Notes: a model not told the origin generated them from the letters alone. Numbered from the stretch's first letter, positions 55,731 to 63,504 are shown. The stretch: DNA of 64,000 nt from Amycolatopsis roodepoortensis (GCF_014873915.1 NZ_JADBEJ010000007.1:1-64000), one strand, 5' to 3'. Program-made: numbers and translations.

Positions 55731-56464
55731 CCGCGGGGGCGTCGGGTGAACAGCAGGCGCCACGGGAGTTTCAGACCTTCGATCTTGACGGCGAGGTCCA
55801 TTTTCGAGGATCCGGCCGCGCGTTCGGAGAACGTGATCGGAACCTCGACGATGGTGGCGTTGAGGTTGCGGGCGCGCCATTTCATCTCGACTTGGAACGA
55901 GTACCCGTTGGAGTTGATGGTGTCGACGTCGATGGCGCGGAGCGTTTCAGCGGTCCATGCGACGAACCCGGCGGTGACGTCGCGGAGCTTGAGGCGCAGC
56001 AGCACGGACACGTAAAAATTCGCGGCGCGGCTGAGCAGGCGGCGGCTGAGGGGCCAATCGGCGTCAAGCTGCCCACCGGTGGTGTAGCGGGATCCGATGA
56101 CGACGTCGGCGCCTTCGGCGGCGCGTTCGACCATGCCGGGAATGGCGGCGGCCGGGTGGGACAGGTCGGCGTCCATCTCGATGACCAGATCGCATCCGGC
56201 GTCGAGCGCGGCGGCCATGCCCGCGATGTAGGCGCGGCCGAGGCCGGACTTCTCGGTTCGGCGCAGGATCGTCAGCTCGCGCCGTCCGGCTGGCCAGTCC
56301 GCGGCGGCCTTCTCGGCGAAGTCGGCGGTGCCGTCGGGGCTGCCGTCGTCGACGACGACGACCAGGAGGTCATCGATCGGGAGGTCGTGGAGGCGTTTCA
56401 AGGCTTCGCCGATGGTGGCGGCCTCCTGGTAGGTCGGCACCACGACCCCGACGCGCGTGTTCAT
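55727..56464 (-). CDS. GT2 glycosyltransferase (polyprenol-phosphate mannosyltransferase-like)
   Basis: 245 residues. VGVVVPTYQEAATIGEALKRL, VVVDDGSPDGT, IEMDADLSHP (DxD-like) and VVIGSRYTTGG match DPM1/Ppm1-like glycosyltransferases that transfer a sugar to polyprenol phosphate. No transmembrane domain, as in DPM1. The stop codon lies inside palindrome copy 55712-55730. ATG 56464 overlaps the upstream stop. Confidence 0.85.
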   Translation of the reverse strand: MNTRVGVVVPTYQEAATIGEALKRLHDLPIDDLLVVVVDDGSPDGTADFAEKAAADWPAGRRELTILRRTEKSGLGRAYIAGMAAALDAGCDLVIEMDADLSHPAAAIPGMVERAAEGADVVIGSRYTTGGQLDADWPLSRRLLSRAANFYVSVLLRLKLRDVTAGFVAWTAETLRAIDVDTINSNGYSFQVEMKWRARNLNATIVEVPITFSERAAGSSKMDLAVKIEGLKLPWRLLFTRRPRG

Positions 56465-57273
56465 ACTGGCTTACCTTCCAGGTAGTGGTGACCGTCGGTG
56501 ATGACGCATGATGTCACGCCGCCCCATCTGAACAGCGGTGCGGTATCGACGCTGCGCACGTAGTCGCCGGTGCGCAGAAGCGCGGAGTGGCCGAAGCGGA
56601 ACGACACGAGATGCTTCCCGCCGGCGAGCACGTAGTGAGCGGGGTAGTGGTGGCCGTGGGAGTCATCGACCACGCGCTGCCCGCGCAGTACGCCCGTCCC
56701 GACCCTTTCGGCCTGGCCGGTGATGATCGCGTCAACGAGCGTGCACGGTGCGGTGACATGGGGATCGCACCATCCGATACCCGGCAGGCGAAACCGCACG
56801 TGGTAGGGCACGTTTCCGATGCGGCAGTCTCCGGCGAGTCGCCGCACCGTGTCCGCTATGGACAGGTCTCCGGGCTGTTCGGCCACGACGAAGTCGAAAT
56901 CGGAGCGGTCGACGGCGGCCTTGTAGAGCGAGGATCCGCAGACGCCGATGCTGTCGACGTCGAGGCTGAGGGCATCCGCGACGATGGCGAGCTCGGGGCC
57001 GAACTCGGCGAGTACTTCGGCCTCACGGGCTCCACGGCGCCATGTCACCGCGCCGACGGGCCAGTGAACCACGCGGCCGGTCATGTCCATCGGCGTCCGG
57101 GCGACGTCGAGCAGCCGTTGCCACTCCGCGGCGCTCCAGCGGAGGCCTTTGGACCAGCGGCGGTGGAGGATCTCGGTCTTACCGTTGTGGTCGGCGAGGT
57201 AGAGCGGCACGCCGTGCCCCGGCTTCAACTCCAGGCACAGCACGGTGTCGCTGACGATGGTCATCGCCCACAT
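56461..57273 (-). CDS. Nucleotidyltransferase-like protein
   Basis: 270 residues. GVCGSSLYKAAVDRSDFDFVV at about residues 108-128 fits the GS...DxD core of the polymerase-beta nucleotidyltransferase fold. The substrate is unknown. ATG 57273 has GGAGC 8 nt upstream. It overlaps the upstream HTH-NDK gene by 13 bp and the downstream glycosyltransferase start by ATGA, forming an operon. Confidence 0.7.
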   Translation of the reverse strand: MWAMTIVSDTVLCLELKPGHGVPLYLADHNGKTEILHRRWSKGLRWSAAEWQRLLDVARTPMDMTGRVVHWPVGAVTWRRGAREAEVLAEFGPELAIVADALSLDVDSIGVCGSSLYKAAVDRSDFDFVVAEQPGDLSIADTVRRLAGDCRIGNVPYHVRFRLPGIGWCDPHVTAPCTLVDAIITGQAERVGTGVLRGQRVVDDSHGHHYPAHYVLAGGKHLVSFRFGHSALLRTGDYVRSVDTAPLFRWGGVTSCVITDGHHYLEGKPV

Positions 57274-57911
57274 GAGCCAGCTCCGAACCACAGGGCAATC
57301 TCACGCTTCGCCTCGTTGGCGGTGCGGGAGCCGTGAACGAGGTTGCCGGTCATGGTGGTGGTCACGAGCACTTCGTCGCGGGACATTTGCGAGAAGTCGC
57401 GGCGGATCGTGCCACGCGCAGCCTCGGCGGGGAATGTGGAACCGATGATCCGGCGGCTCGCGTCGATGGCGCGGTAGCCCTCCCAGATGGTGGCGATCAG
57501 GGGCCCGGACGTCATGTACTTGACGACGGCGGCAGCGATGACGGGGCCGTGCTTGTCCACGAGATCGGGGTGGTGCCGGTGCACGAAGTCCGCGCCGGTG
57601 ATGGTGGTGCGACGAGAGATGATGAGGTCGAGGCCGATGTACTCGAATCGTCCCATGAGCTTTCCGACGAGGCGACGCCGCACGGCATCGGGCTTGAACA
57701 GGACAAGCGTCCGTTCGCGTGGGAGAGGTGGGGTATCAGCCCCGCAGGCGAAGTCCGGGCGTTCGCGGTCGCGTAAGTAGTTTGCCCGGACGCTCTGCTC
57801 CTTCCGGCCGAGAAGGCCGGCGATCGCGGCGAAGGTCATCCCGTCCCGATCGCGAAGGGACTGGATCGCGCGCCGCTCCTCCTCCGTCATCCGGTGGTAG
57901 TTTCCCGGCAT
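57261..57911 (-). CDS. HTH fused to nucleoside diphosphate kinase-like domain
   Basis: 216 residues. Residues 1-55 contain an HTH (YHRMTEEERRAIQSLRDRDG, then MTFAAIAGLLGRKEQSVRAN). Residues 65-216 are NDK-like: RTLVLFKPDAVRRRLVGKL with the P-site Lys, and NLVHGSRTANEAKREI with the phospho-His; the usual HGSD Asp is Arg. The fusion is unusual and may couple nucleotide phosphate transfer to DNA binding. AGGAGG precedes ATG 57911. It overlaps the nucleotidyltransferase start. Confidence 0.75.
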   Translation of the reverse strand: MPGNYHRMTEEERRAIQSLRDRDGMTFAAIAGLLGRKEQSVRANYLRDRERPDFACGADTPPLPRERTLVLFKPDAVRRRLVGKLMGRFEYIGLDLIISRRTTITGADFVHRHHPDLVDKHGPVIAAAVVKYMTSGPLIATIWEGYRAIDASRRIIGSTFPAEAARGTIRRDFSQMSRDEVLVTTTMTGNLVHGSRTANEAKREIALWFGAGSCGR

Positions 57912-57984
57912 CAGAACCTCCTGGTGTTGGCAAGTAGTCGGCCACTGCCTCTGTCCGTTTTGGACGGTGGACGCTCGCGGCGGC

Positions 57985-58003
57985 GTGATGCAGGCTGGAT
58001 CAG
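57985..58003 (+). repeat. 19-bp palindrome family, copy 46
   Basis: GTGATGCAGGCTGGATCAG, gives the stop of gene 58000-58458. Confidence 0.9.
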
Positions 58004-58458
58004 CGTGGGTCTTTCGGTTGGGCTGTAGGGAGATCGTGGCGTTGGGGATGCCGAGGTACTGCCAGGTGGCCATCCGCTAGGACCTGGTAGTGCTCTCGTT
58101 CCAGCCACGGCGCCGGGATTCGTGAGCCATGGAACCGCAGGCCTAGATTCCCGTCCTTTGGATCGGGACGGGGCAGGGCGAGTAGCCGGGTGAGAGCGTC
58201 TTGCGGGTTGCCTCCGAAAGACCACGAGATCCGTTCCGGCGCGAACGGGTCGTCGTCTTTGGTGATCGGGGCGCGCCACGCATCACCGAAGGTTCGGGCA
58301 CCGATGAACAGGACGAGAGCATCCACGTGGCTCGGCCACCGGTGAGGTCCTGGCCATCGGTAGAGGTAGACCTTCCCGACGGGGGCCCTTCGAGGTCCGA
58401 AGTGCCAGTGTTCCCATCCCTCGGCGGTCAACTTCGCGAGGTCGTTCTTGAGGGTCAT
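58000..58458 (-). CDS. Hypothetical protein
   Basis: 152 residues, beta-rich, with GWEHWHFGPRRAPVGKVYLY and ISWSFGGNPQDALTRLLALP. ATG 58458 has GGGGA 6 nt upstream. The stop codon is in palindrome copy 57985-58003. No family recognised. Confidence 0.6.
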   Translation of the reverse strand: MTLKNDLAKLTAEGWEHWHFGPRRAPVGKVYLYRWPGPHRWPSHVDALVLFIGARTFGDAWRAPITKDDDPFAPERISWSFGGNPQDALTRLLALPRPDPKDGNLGLRFHGSRIPAPWLEREHYQVLADGHLAVPRHPQRHDLPTAQPKDPR

Positions 58459-58490
58459 GTCATTTCCCCAGCGGTTCGATTTCGGCGGTT

Positions 58491-59522
58491 TCAGCACGTG
58501 ATCACGATGCGGCTGTCCGGTCTGTCGATGATCGGCGCGCGGGGGAGGCTCATCTTGGACGTGGTCGGCGGGTGGGCGGTGATGTACGGGGTCCTCTTGG
58601 TCGCGGACTTCCACCGGCGAACGTGAACGGCGAACCGGGAGCTGAGTGTGTCGGCATAGGAGCCGTAGGCGGCTACGCCGAGCTCGAACCGTTCGGCGCT
58701 GGGCTCGGCGTCGGGGATGATGCTGGATTCGGAGTCGGGGGATGGGCGGAGCGTCAGGTACGCGAGGGTGGACTCTTCGACAATCGCCGGGGTGCCGTGG
58801 CGATGTGCCAGAGAGGCGATCCAGTCGCCGGTGCCGCCGGCGAGGTGGCAGGCTCCGGATTCCCTGGCGGCGAGCCGCAACCAGAGCGCATCGAGAGGGT
58901 CTTCTTCGCTGACGAGTACGCCGGTCCACTCCAGCTTGCCGCCGCCACGTTTGAGGCATCGGCCGAGTTCGGCCGGGTTGATCTCCTGGTCGTCATCCCA
59001 CGTGAGCAACGGCCGTTCACCGGCAATGTCGATGACAGCCCGGCGTTCGCCATAAGGCCCGGCGTGGTCACCGAGATCGGTCCGGTAGAAGCGGCTTGTC
59101 GTCGAGCGGAGGGCTTCGCCGTCGCGTTCGAAAGCGATGATGTGGGTAGCGCCACGGAGTCGGAACGGTACGACGAGTCGGCCGTGGCGGGCGAGTTGAC
59201 GCATCCAGGCTTCGGAGAGATCGAACTGTTCTGTGGTGACGACGATTCGGTCATAGGAGAGGGCATGGCCGGGGGTGCCGTACCGGTTTCTGGTGGTGAT
59301 CACCTCGCCGATCGAGTCGACCTCTTCCACGAGCTGGGCGGAGACGTCGCCGGGCCCGATCGCGAGCACCCGAAGGCCTGGCCCGAGGGCGAGGGCTTCG
59401 ACGAGCAGGTCGGACAGCCGATGGTCGGGGAATTCGGCTGTGTTGCCGGAACGCTCGGTTCGAGTGATGCAGCCTGCATCACTCGGACCGACGGCATCGT
59501 GCGTCGGCACGGAGGTCTCCAT
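58491..59522 (-). CDS. PCMT-like O-methyltransferase (FxLD-system-like)
   Basis: 343 residues. RVLAIGPGDVSAQLVEEV (SAM-binding motif I) and YDRIVVTTEQFDL, LARHGRLVVPFR match protein-L-isoaspartate O-methyltransferases, including those in actinobacterial peptide-maturation loci. The C-terminus has an additional domain. In-frame palindrome copy 59464-59482 encodes DAGCIT at about residues 15-20, and CGAGTG/CACTCG extends it. AGGGAACTGACC precedes ATG 59522. It lies next to several nucleotide-handling genes. Confidence 0.75.
   Translation of the reverse strand: METSVPTHDAVGPSDAGCITRTERSGNTAEFPDHRLSDLLVEALALGPGLRVLAIGPGDVSAQLVEEVDSIGEVITTRNRYGTPGHALSYDRIVVTTEQFDLSEAWMRQLARHGRLVVPFRLRGATHIIAFERDGEALRSTTSRFYRTDLGDHAGPYGERRAVIDIAGERPLLTWDDDQEINPAELGRCLKRGGGKLEWTGVLVSEEDPLDALWLRLAARESGACHLAGGTGDWIASLAHRHGTPAIVEESTLAYLTLRPSPDSESSIIPDAEPSAERFELGVAAYGSYADTLSSRFAVHVRRWKSATKRTPYITAHPPTTSKMSLPRAPIIDRPDSRIVITC
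59464..59482 (+). repeat. 19-bp palindrome family, copy 47
   Basis: GTGATGCAGCCTGCATCAC, perfect, extended by CGA/TCG; in frame in the methyltransferase. Confidence 0.9.
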
Positions 59523-59554
59523 GGTCAGTTCCCTGCGGGCGAGTCGTGTGGCGG

Positions 59555-59887
59555 TTATCGGCGGAATGGGGTCTGGCTGGTGCTGCTGGAGGGCGGCGCG
59601 CGCGACGTTCTGGTGCGCCGGGGAGGTGCGGCGATGGGTGCGCGGCCGATGTGCTCGGCGTGCCGCTCGGTGTCCTTCCACCGATCAGGGATCGGCCGGT
59701 CGAGGCTTGGCCGCTGTGGGCGCCGCGCCCAGTCGGGATCGGGTTCGCCGGGTTCCAGCTTGCGGTGCGTGGCGGAGATCTGGCTTCCGATCGTCGGCCA
59801 GCGTGATCGTGTCGCACGGGCCGACCGTGGAGCCGGTTTGGGCGTTGTCTCGGATCCTGTGGTGCTCATGCCGGGCTTCTTACTCAT
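59555..59887 (-). CDS. Arg/Pro-rich hypothetical protein
   Basis: 110 residues, basic and low-complexity, with EPGEPDPDWARRPQRPSLDR and DRWKDTERHAEHIGRAP. It overlaps the upstream 2H phosphoesterase stop by 8 bp and precedes the methyltransferase. Other frames are also open, so coding is uncertain. It may be disordered. Confidence 0.45.
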   Translation of the reverse strand: MSKKPGMSTTGSETTPKPAPRSARATRSRWPTIGSQISATHRKLEPGEPDPDWARRPQRPSLDRPIPDRWKDTERHAEHIGRAPIAAPPRRTRTSRAPPSSSTSQTPFRR

Positions 59888-60539
59888 TTCCGGCCTCGAC
59901 GGATCCCGCGAGCTTGAAGCGCTCGACGATCTCGAACTCGTAGCAGGTTTCGGGAACGTTCTGGCCGACCCACGCGAGTACGAGACTGCGGACCATCATG
60001 TCGGCGTGGCTGGGCCGGACTCGCCGTAGTTGGCTCGCGAAGTCGTCGGTCTCCAGCTCGCGGTTCGCACAGACAATCGTCATGTGGCCGGGCCGGGTGT
60101 CGTGGCCGATCGAATCGGGACCGCACACCGAGCGAATGGCCTGACGGACCGCGTCGACGAGGTGGCTGAACGGCTGTTCAGGGTCGGTGTCGAGCGTGAT
60201 CCCGGTCCGGCCGATGACAGGGGATCCCATCCGCAGCGAGAACGGCGACCAATCGGCGGATAGGTTCCTCAGTTCCTCGCTCAGCGTCGTCACGGTGTCG
60301 AGGCCGAGCGGTGGCATGTTGAAAAGTCCGTGGTTGACCGGCTGGATGGTCAGGTGCAGGCCGGCGTCCGGGACAGGTGCCAGCCCGGGAATCGGGGCCG
60401 CGAACTTGCGGACGCCGTCGATGACTTTCGCCAATCGGGTTCCGTCGTCTGACGCTGTCGTGCGGCCGAGGTCGGGGAGAGCCAGCACGGTGAGCTCTCG
60501 GTGCCCGTCAGGCCACGGATTCTCGAAAGCGTTCTTCAT
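59880..60539 (-). CDS. 2H phosphoesterase-like (2'-5' RNA ligase superfamily) protein
   Basis: 219 residues. Two HxT motifs, GLHLTIQPV near residue 61 and GHMTIVCAN near residue 151, are the hallmark of 2H phosphoesterases acting on cyclic or 2'-5' nucleotide linkages. ATG 60539. It is the first gene of the minus-strand cluster containing the methyltransferase, HTH-NDK and nucleotidyltransferase genes. Confidence 0.75.
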   Translation of the reverse strand: MKNAFENPWPDGHRELTVLALPDLGRTTASDDGTRLAKVIDGVRKFAAPIPGLAPVPDAGLHLTIQPVNHGLFNMPPLGLDTVTTLSEELRNLSADWSPFSLRMGSPVIGRTGITLDTDPEQPFSHLVDAVRQAIRSVCGPDSIGHDTRPGHMTIVCANRELETDDFASQLRRVRPSHADMMVRSLVLAWVGQNVPETCYEFEIVERFKLAGSVEAGNE

Positions 60540-60594
60540 GTGGGTGTCGGATTCCCTTGCAGTAGCGGCGATGCGGCGGTGACGGCTGTCGCAG

Positions 60595-60613
60595 GTGATG
60601 CAGGCTGGATCAC
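60595..60613 (+). repeat. 19-bp palindrome family, copy 48
   Basis: GTGATGCAGGCTGGATCAC, upstream of the 2H phosphoesterase gene. Confidence 0.9.
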
Positions 60614-60621
60614 CGAAGTGG

Positions 60622-60667
60622 TCGGGTGGGCGGACGCTGCCCCAAGTAAGGACGCCCGCCCACCCGA
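60622..60667 (-). terminator. Hairpin terminator of the protease gene
   Basis: Arms of 11 bp (60622-60632, 60657-60667) after the stop of gene 60694-61506 on the minus strand. Confidence 0.55.
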
Positions 60668-60693
60668 GTTCATGTGGCGTTAGGCGTAGACGG

Positions 60694-61506
60694 TTACGCC
60701 GCAGGCGCGGCCGCTACACCGCGGGCCTTGTCGTAGAGCCACTTCCGGAAGGCCGTGGCGTCGGTGGCGACCGTCTCGTCCTCGCCGGGCCGGGCGCCGG
60801 GGCGAGCCCGGGAGATGATCCCGACGAAACGCGGCTCGCCGTCGACGACCTCGACGACCGGGCCGCCGGAGTCGCCGCCGCCGGGTCCGTCGGTCCCATA
60901 CGGGTTGTCGGTGCAGATCTCGTAGACACCGATCCTGGCGTCCGCGCATTCCTCGCGGTCCACGATGGTGGTCTTGAGCTTCTGCAACTTGCGCGGCAAG
61001 TTCGAGGTGTCGCCGCTGGGGAGGTCGGTCCCCCACCCGTACATCGTGACCTCGGCGCCGGGCTTGGTGGTCTCGCCACCGAGCCGGAGAGGCTGTTGAT
61101 TGGCTGCCTTGACCAGCTTCAACGCCCCGACGTCGTAAGCCTCCGGGCCGCTCAACCACTCGAATTTCTCGTGGGGGTCGACCCGGGCGACCTCCAGGAC
61201 CTCGCCGCCGCGAGTGCGGTCCTTGGACCCGACCCGGACGGTTACCTGCGCCGGATCCCATGGCTCCGTGCCGCCGATTTGCTTGAACGCGCAGTGGGAC
61301 GGGATCACCACGAGGTCGCGGAGCATCAGGGTGCCGGTGCAGATGTGGCCGCGGCCCTTGATCTGCATACTGGCGGCCCAGCCGGTCTCGCCGGTGGCGG
61401 GGGAGCCGCCGACCAGGTTCGGTTGGACGTCCTGCGCCATCGCCGGGGTAGCGAGGACGCCGGATAGCGCCGCCGCTGCGATGGTCGCTATTACTGTCTT
61501 TCTCAC
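60694..61506 (-). CDS. Secreted trypsin-like serine protease
   Basis: 270 residues. A signal peptide (RKTVIATIAAAALSGVLATP) ends near AMAQ. The chymotrypsin-fold triad is visible: His in IPSHCAF, Asp in EAYDVGALKL and Ser in GGGDSGGPV. Cysteine pairs fit disulphides. GTG 61506 is preferred over a TTG at 61530 because AAAGG lies 5-6 nt upstream. It may process secreted plasmid-encoded proteins; the substrate is unknown. Confidence 0.85.
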   Translation of the reverse strand: MRKTVIATIAAAALSGVLATPAMAQDVQPNLVGGSPATGETGWAASMQIKGRGHICTGTLMLRDLVVIPSHCAFKQIGGTEPWDPAQVTVRVGSKDRTRGGEVLEVARVDPHEKFEWLSGPEAYDVGALKLVKAANQQPLRLGGETTKPGAEVTMYGWGTDLPSGDTSNLPRKLQKLKTTIVDREECADARIGVYEICTDNPYGTDGPGGGDSGGPVVEVVDGEPRFVGIISRARPGARPGEDETVATDATAFRKWLYDKARGVAAAPAA

Positions 61507-61522
61507 AGTTACCTTTCTCTGT

Positions 61523-61921
61523 TTATTCAACGGGATCTCCTGCGCTTTTCTGCACAGGAGAGTCTTTTGGCTGCGATGAGTGTTCGTCGGATGTGCTGGA
61601 AGTGTCGACTACCCAACTGCCCGGCTCTGGCCGGTTGTCAGAATCTGCCGAATTTCCTGGTTCTTCTTCCAGCTTCGGTTCCACAGTCCGCGCGTGTTCG
61701 TCGAGCAGGCTTGCGGCGCGGCGCAACAGATTTGCGTACTCGACTCGCTGCGCGGGGGTAACCGTGTTGAGCACCAGAAACCCACTCAGCTTGGGCGCTG
61801 AGACCCCGATCCCCTGCAAGACCCTTGCTGCTTCGACGGTTAGCCGATGCGGGTGGGCTATTTCCTCATCGACGGGCAAGTCATCATTTTCTTGTTCTTG
61901 ACTGGAGCGTGATTCGTCCAT
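61523..61921 (-). CDS. Acidic hypothetical protein
   Basis: 132 residues. A structured helical middle (ANLLRRAASLLDEHARTV) is flanked by acidic, Ser/Thr-rich disordered ends (EPGSWVVDTSSTSDEHSSQP). It lies upstream of the protease on the same strand, 17 bp away. No family recognised. Confidence 0.6.
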   Translation of the reverse strand: MDESRSSQEQENDDLPVDEEIAHPHRLTVEAARVLQGIGVSAPKLSGFLVLNTVTPAQRVEYANLLRRAASLLDEHARTVEPKLEEEPGNSADSDNRPEPGSWVVDTSSTSDEHSSQPKDSPVQKSAGDPVE

Positions 61922-61961
61922 CAGTTCGTTTCTTCCGGTCGATACAAAAAAAGAGGTCTAA

Positions 61962-62013
61962 GGGTTGCCCGGCCTATTCGGAGGTCGTCCGAAGATTGAC
62001 GGCCGGGCAACCC
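61962..62013 (-). terminator. Structured hairpin between sigma gene and 61921 gene
   Basis: GGGTTGCCCGGCC (61962-61974) pairs exactly with 62001-62013; the loop contains a further TTCGGA/TCCGAA stem. It lies downstream of the sigma-factor operon on the minus strand. Confidence 0.6.
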
Positions 62014-62123
62014 CTGTCCAGGGGCGCGACCAGCGCGAAAAGGCAGAAAGCCACTGGTCGCGACCGCGCCCGGACACCCGGCCAGGCCAGCTCAGCCAGC
62101 CGGGAGTGGGAGCAGGGGACCGG

Positions 62124-62142
62124 GTGATGCAGGCTGGATCAC
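62124..62142 (+). repeat. 19-bp palindrome family, copy 49
   Basis: GTGATGCAGGCTGGATCAC, extended by CCGG/CCGG; 9 bp after the sigma gene. Confidence 0.9.
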
Positions 62143-62151
62143 CCGGGCCTG

Positions 62152-62763
62152 TCAGGCGGCGTCGTCGGAAAGGGCGCGAAATCTTTCTCTGTACCCGCGG
62201 CGAGCCCGGCCGGCGAGGGCAGACGTAGCGTTTGGACTGAGACCGAAGATCTTGGCGACTTCGCCGATGGGCCGCTTGGCGATGGTGGTTAGGTGGAGGA
62301 CCTGCCGCCATCGGTCAGGTAGCTGTGAGAGGGCGGCATCTGCTCGTTCGCGCTGTTCGACGGCGTCGGCACGGTCGTGCACGATCGTTTCCGGCGAAGG
62401 CGAAGCGCCATGCAGAACATCCTCGGTCGAGGGGACGAGTAGTAGGTGGCGGCCGTCCCGCCAGTTGAGCCCCACCGCGTTCCGCACGGTGCGGAAGAGG
62501 TACCGACGGAACTTTTTCCTCGGCCCGTTCTGCCCCTGCAAGACCAGGAAGATGGCGATGAAGGCATCCATCACCGCGTCCTCGGCTACCACGCACGATC
62601 GGGTGTGTTTACGAGCGTAGCGGAGCGCGGCGGCGTGATGACGCTGGAAAAGAATGCCGTAGGCCTCGCTGTCGCCTGCCCGGACGGCGGCGATGAGGTC
62701 CATGTCTTTGGAGGTAGAACGCTCGATGATGCAGGCTGGATCATCGAGGTAAGTCTTGGTCAT
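62152..62763 (-). CDS. ECF-type RNA polymerase sigma factor
   Basis: 203 residues. Region 2 (DLIAAVRAGDSEAYGILFQRH, RYLFRTVRNAVGLNWRDG) and region 4 HTH (ALSQLPDRWRQVLHLTTIAK, IGEVAKIFGLSPNATSALAG) are intact. In-frame palindrome copy 62726-62744 encodes DDPACII at about residues 7-13 and is extended to a 27-bp inverted repeat 15 bp after the start. CGAAAGGCAACG precedes ATG 62763, which overlaps the upstream stop by ATGA. It may activate plasmid genes. Confidence 0.85.
   Translation of the reverse strand: MTKTYLDDPACIIERSTSKDMDLIAAVRAGDSEAYGILFQRHHAAALRYARKHTRSCVVAEDAVMDAFIAIFLVLQGQNGPRKKFRRYLFRTVRNAVGLNWRDGRHLLLVPSTEDVLHGASPSPETIVHDRADAVEQRERADAALSQLPDRWRQVLHLTTIAKRPIGEVAKIFGLSPNATSALAGRARRGYRERFRALSDDAA
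62726..62744 (+). repeat. 19-bp palindrome family, copy 50
   Basis: ATGATGCAGGCTGGATCAT, extended by CTCG/CGAG; in frame in the sigma gene. Confidence 0.9.
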
Positions 62764-63221
62764 GAGGCGTTGCCTTTCGACGGGCAGAGGGCTGCTCGGC
62801 GCACACACGACCGATGGCCTCTCGGGAGGGAGCCGGGCTTCGGTCTGATCACCGGGACGGAGATCCGCACGGGAGACGACATTTCGGAGAGGTCGAGGTA
62901 TCCGCCGCGGCGCCCTCGCTCGGCTGTCGCTGTGACATGTTCGTCGGCGGCGTCGGCCGCGCGGGCGGTCTGGCAGTCGGAGCATTGAAGTTCGACGTCG
63001 CCGTCGTCGGCCTCGATATCGGTCCAGCAGAAGGCGCCGCAGTAGGCCAGAACGACAAACCGCCCACCCCAACCGAGGTCTACCGCATACGCGCTGTCGA
63101 GCCGTCGCACTAGCGGATTCCGTGGGTGCAGGTGGTTCTGCTTCGTGAAGATCCCTCGAACGTGAGACGAAGCCCGGTTATGGAGGACCCCGCCCGGCGT
63201 CGGAAGGCGCGCGGAGAACAT
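62760..63221 (-). CDS. Cys-rich protein upstream of sigma (possible anti-sigma or zinc-binding)
   Basis: 153 residues with a central YCGAFCWTDIEADDGDVELQ and CSDCQTARAAD, a CxxxC...CxxC pattern suggesting zinc binding. No transmembrane segment. Its stop overlaps the sigma start (ATGA), so it may be a co-regulator; no anti-sigma fold can be proven. AGGAGG precedes ATG 63221. Confidence 0.65.
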   Translation of the reverse strand: MFSARLPTPGGVLHNRASSHVRGIFTKQNHLHPRNPLVRRLDSAYAVDLGWGGRFVVLAYCGAFCWTDIEADDGDVELQCSDCQTARAADAADEHVTATAERGRRGGYLDLSEMSSPVRISVPVIRPKPGSLPRGHRSCVRRAALCPSKGNAS

Positions 63222-63406
63222 CAACGCCTCCTACTCGGTTGGAGCTCGGCGACCCCGGTCCGCCTCTGCTCAGGAACCGAGGCCGCCGAGAGTTTGAATG
63301 GCGTGGTGAGCGCTCGCCTGGCGATGAAGACTCGGCGAGCGCAGCGCCAGGAGAAGACGAGCGATGCGACCAGCGGGACGGCAATCTGAAGTAGCGACGG
63401 AGTCAT
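63221..63406 (-). CDS. Small membrane protein in sigma operon
   Basis: 61 residues: one N-terminal hydrophobic helix (SLLQIAVPLVASLVFSW), then a basic cytoplasmic-like tail. GGAG lies 9 nt before ATG 63406. Its stop overlaps the next start by TGATG. Confidence 0.6.
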   Translation of the reverse strand: MTPSLLQIAVPLVASLVFSWRCARRVFIARRALTTPFKLSAASVPEQRRTGVAELQPSRRR

Positions 63407-63504
63407 CACGGCCTGCTCCGGTGAGCCGTGAACACGGCTACGCCAATGAGGGCCAAGACCGCAATCAAGGCTCCTATAGGGCCCCACCAGGGCAAATCAA
63501 ACAT
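63406..63504 (-). CDS. 32-residue membrane microprotein
   Basis: One transmembrane helix (GPIGALIAVLALIGVAVFTA) in a 32-residue peptide starting MFDLPWW. AGGAGG lies 6 nt before the ATG and its stop overlaps the next start (TGATG), strong signs of translation. It is the first gene of the sigma operon and may sense or stabilise a membrane partner. Confidence 0.65.
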   Translation of the reverse strand: MFDLPWWGPIGALIAVLALIGVAVFTAHRSRP

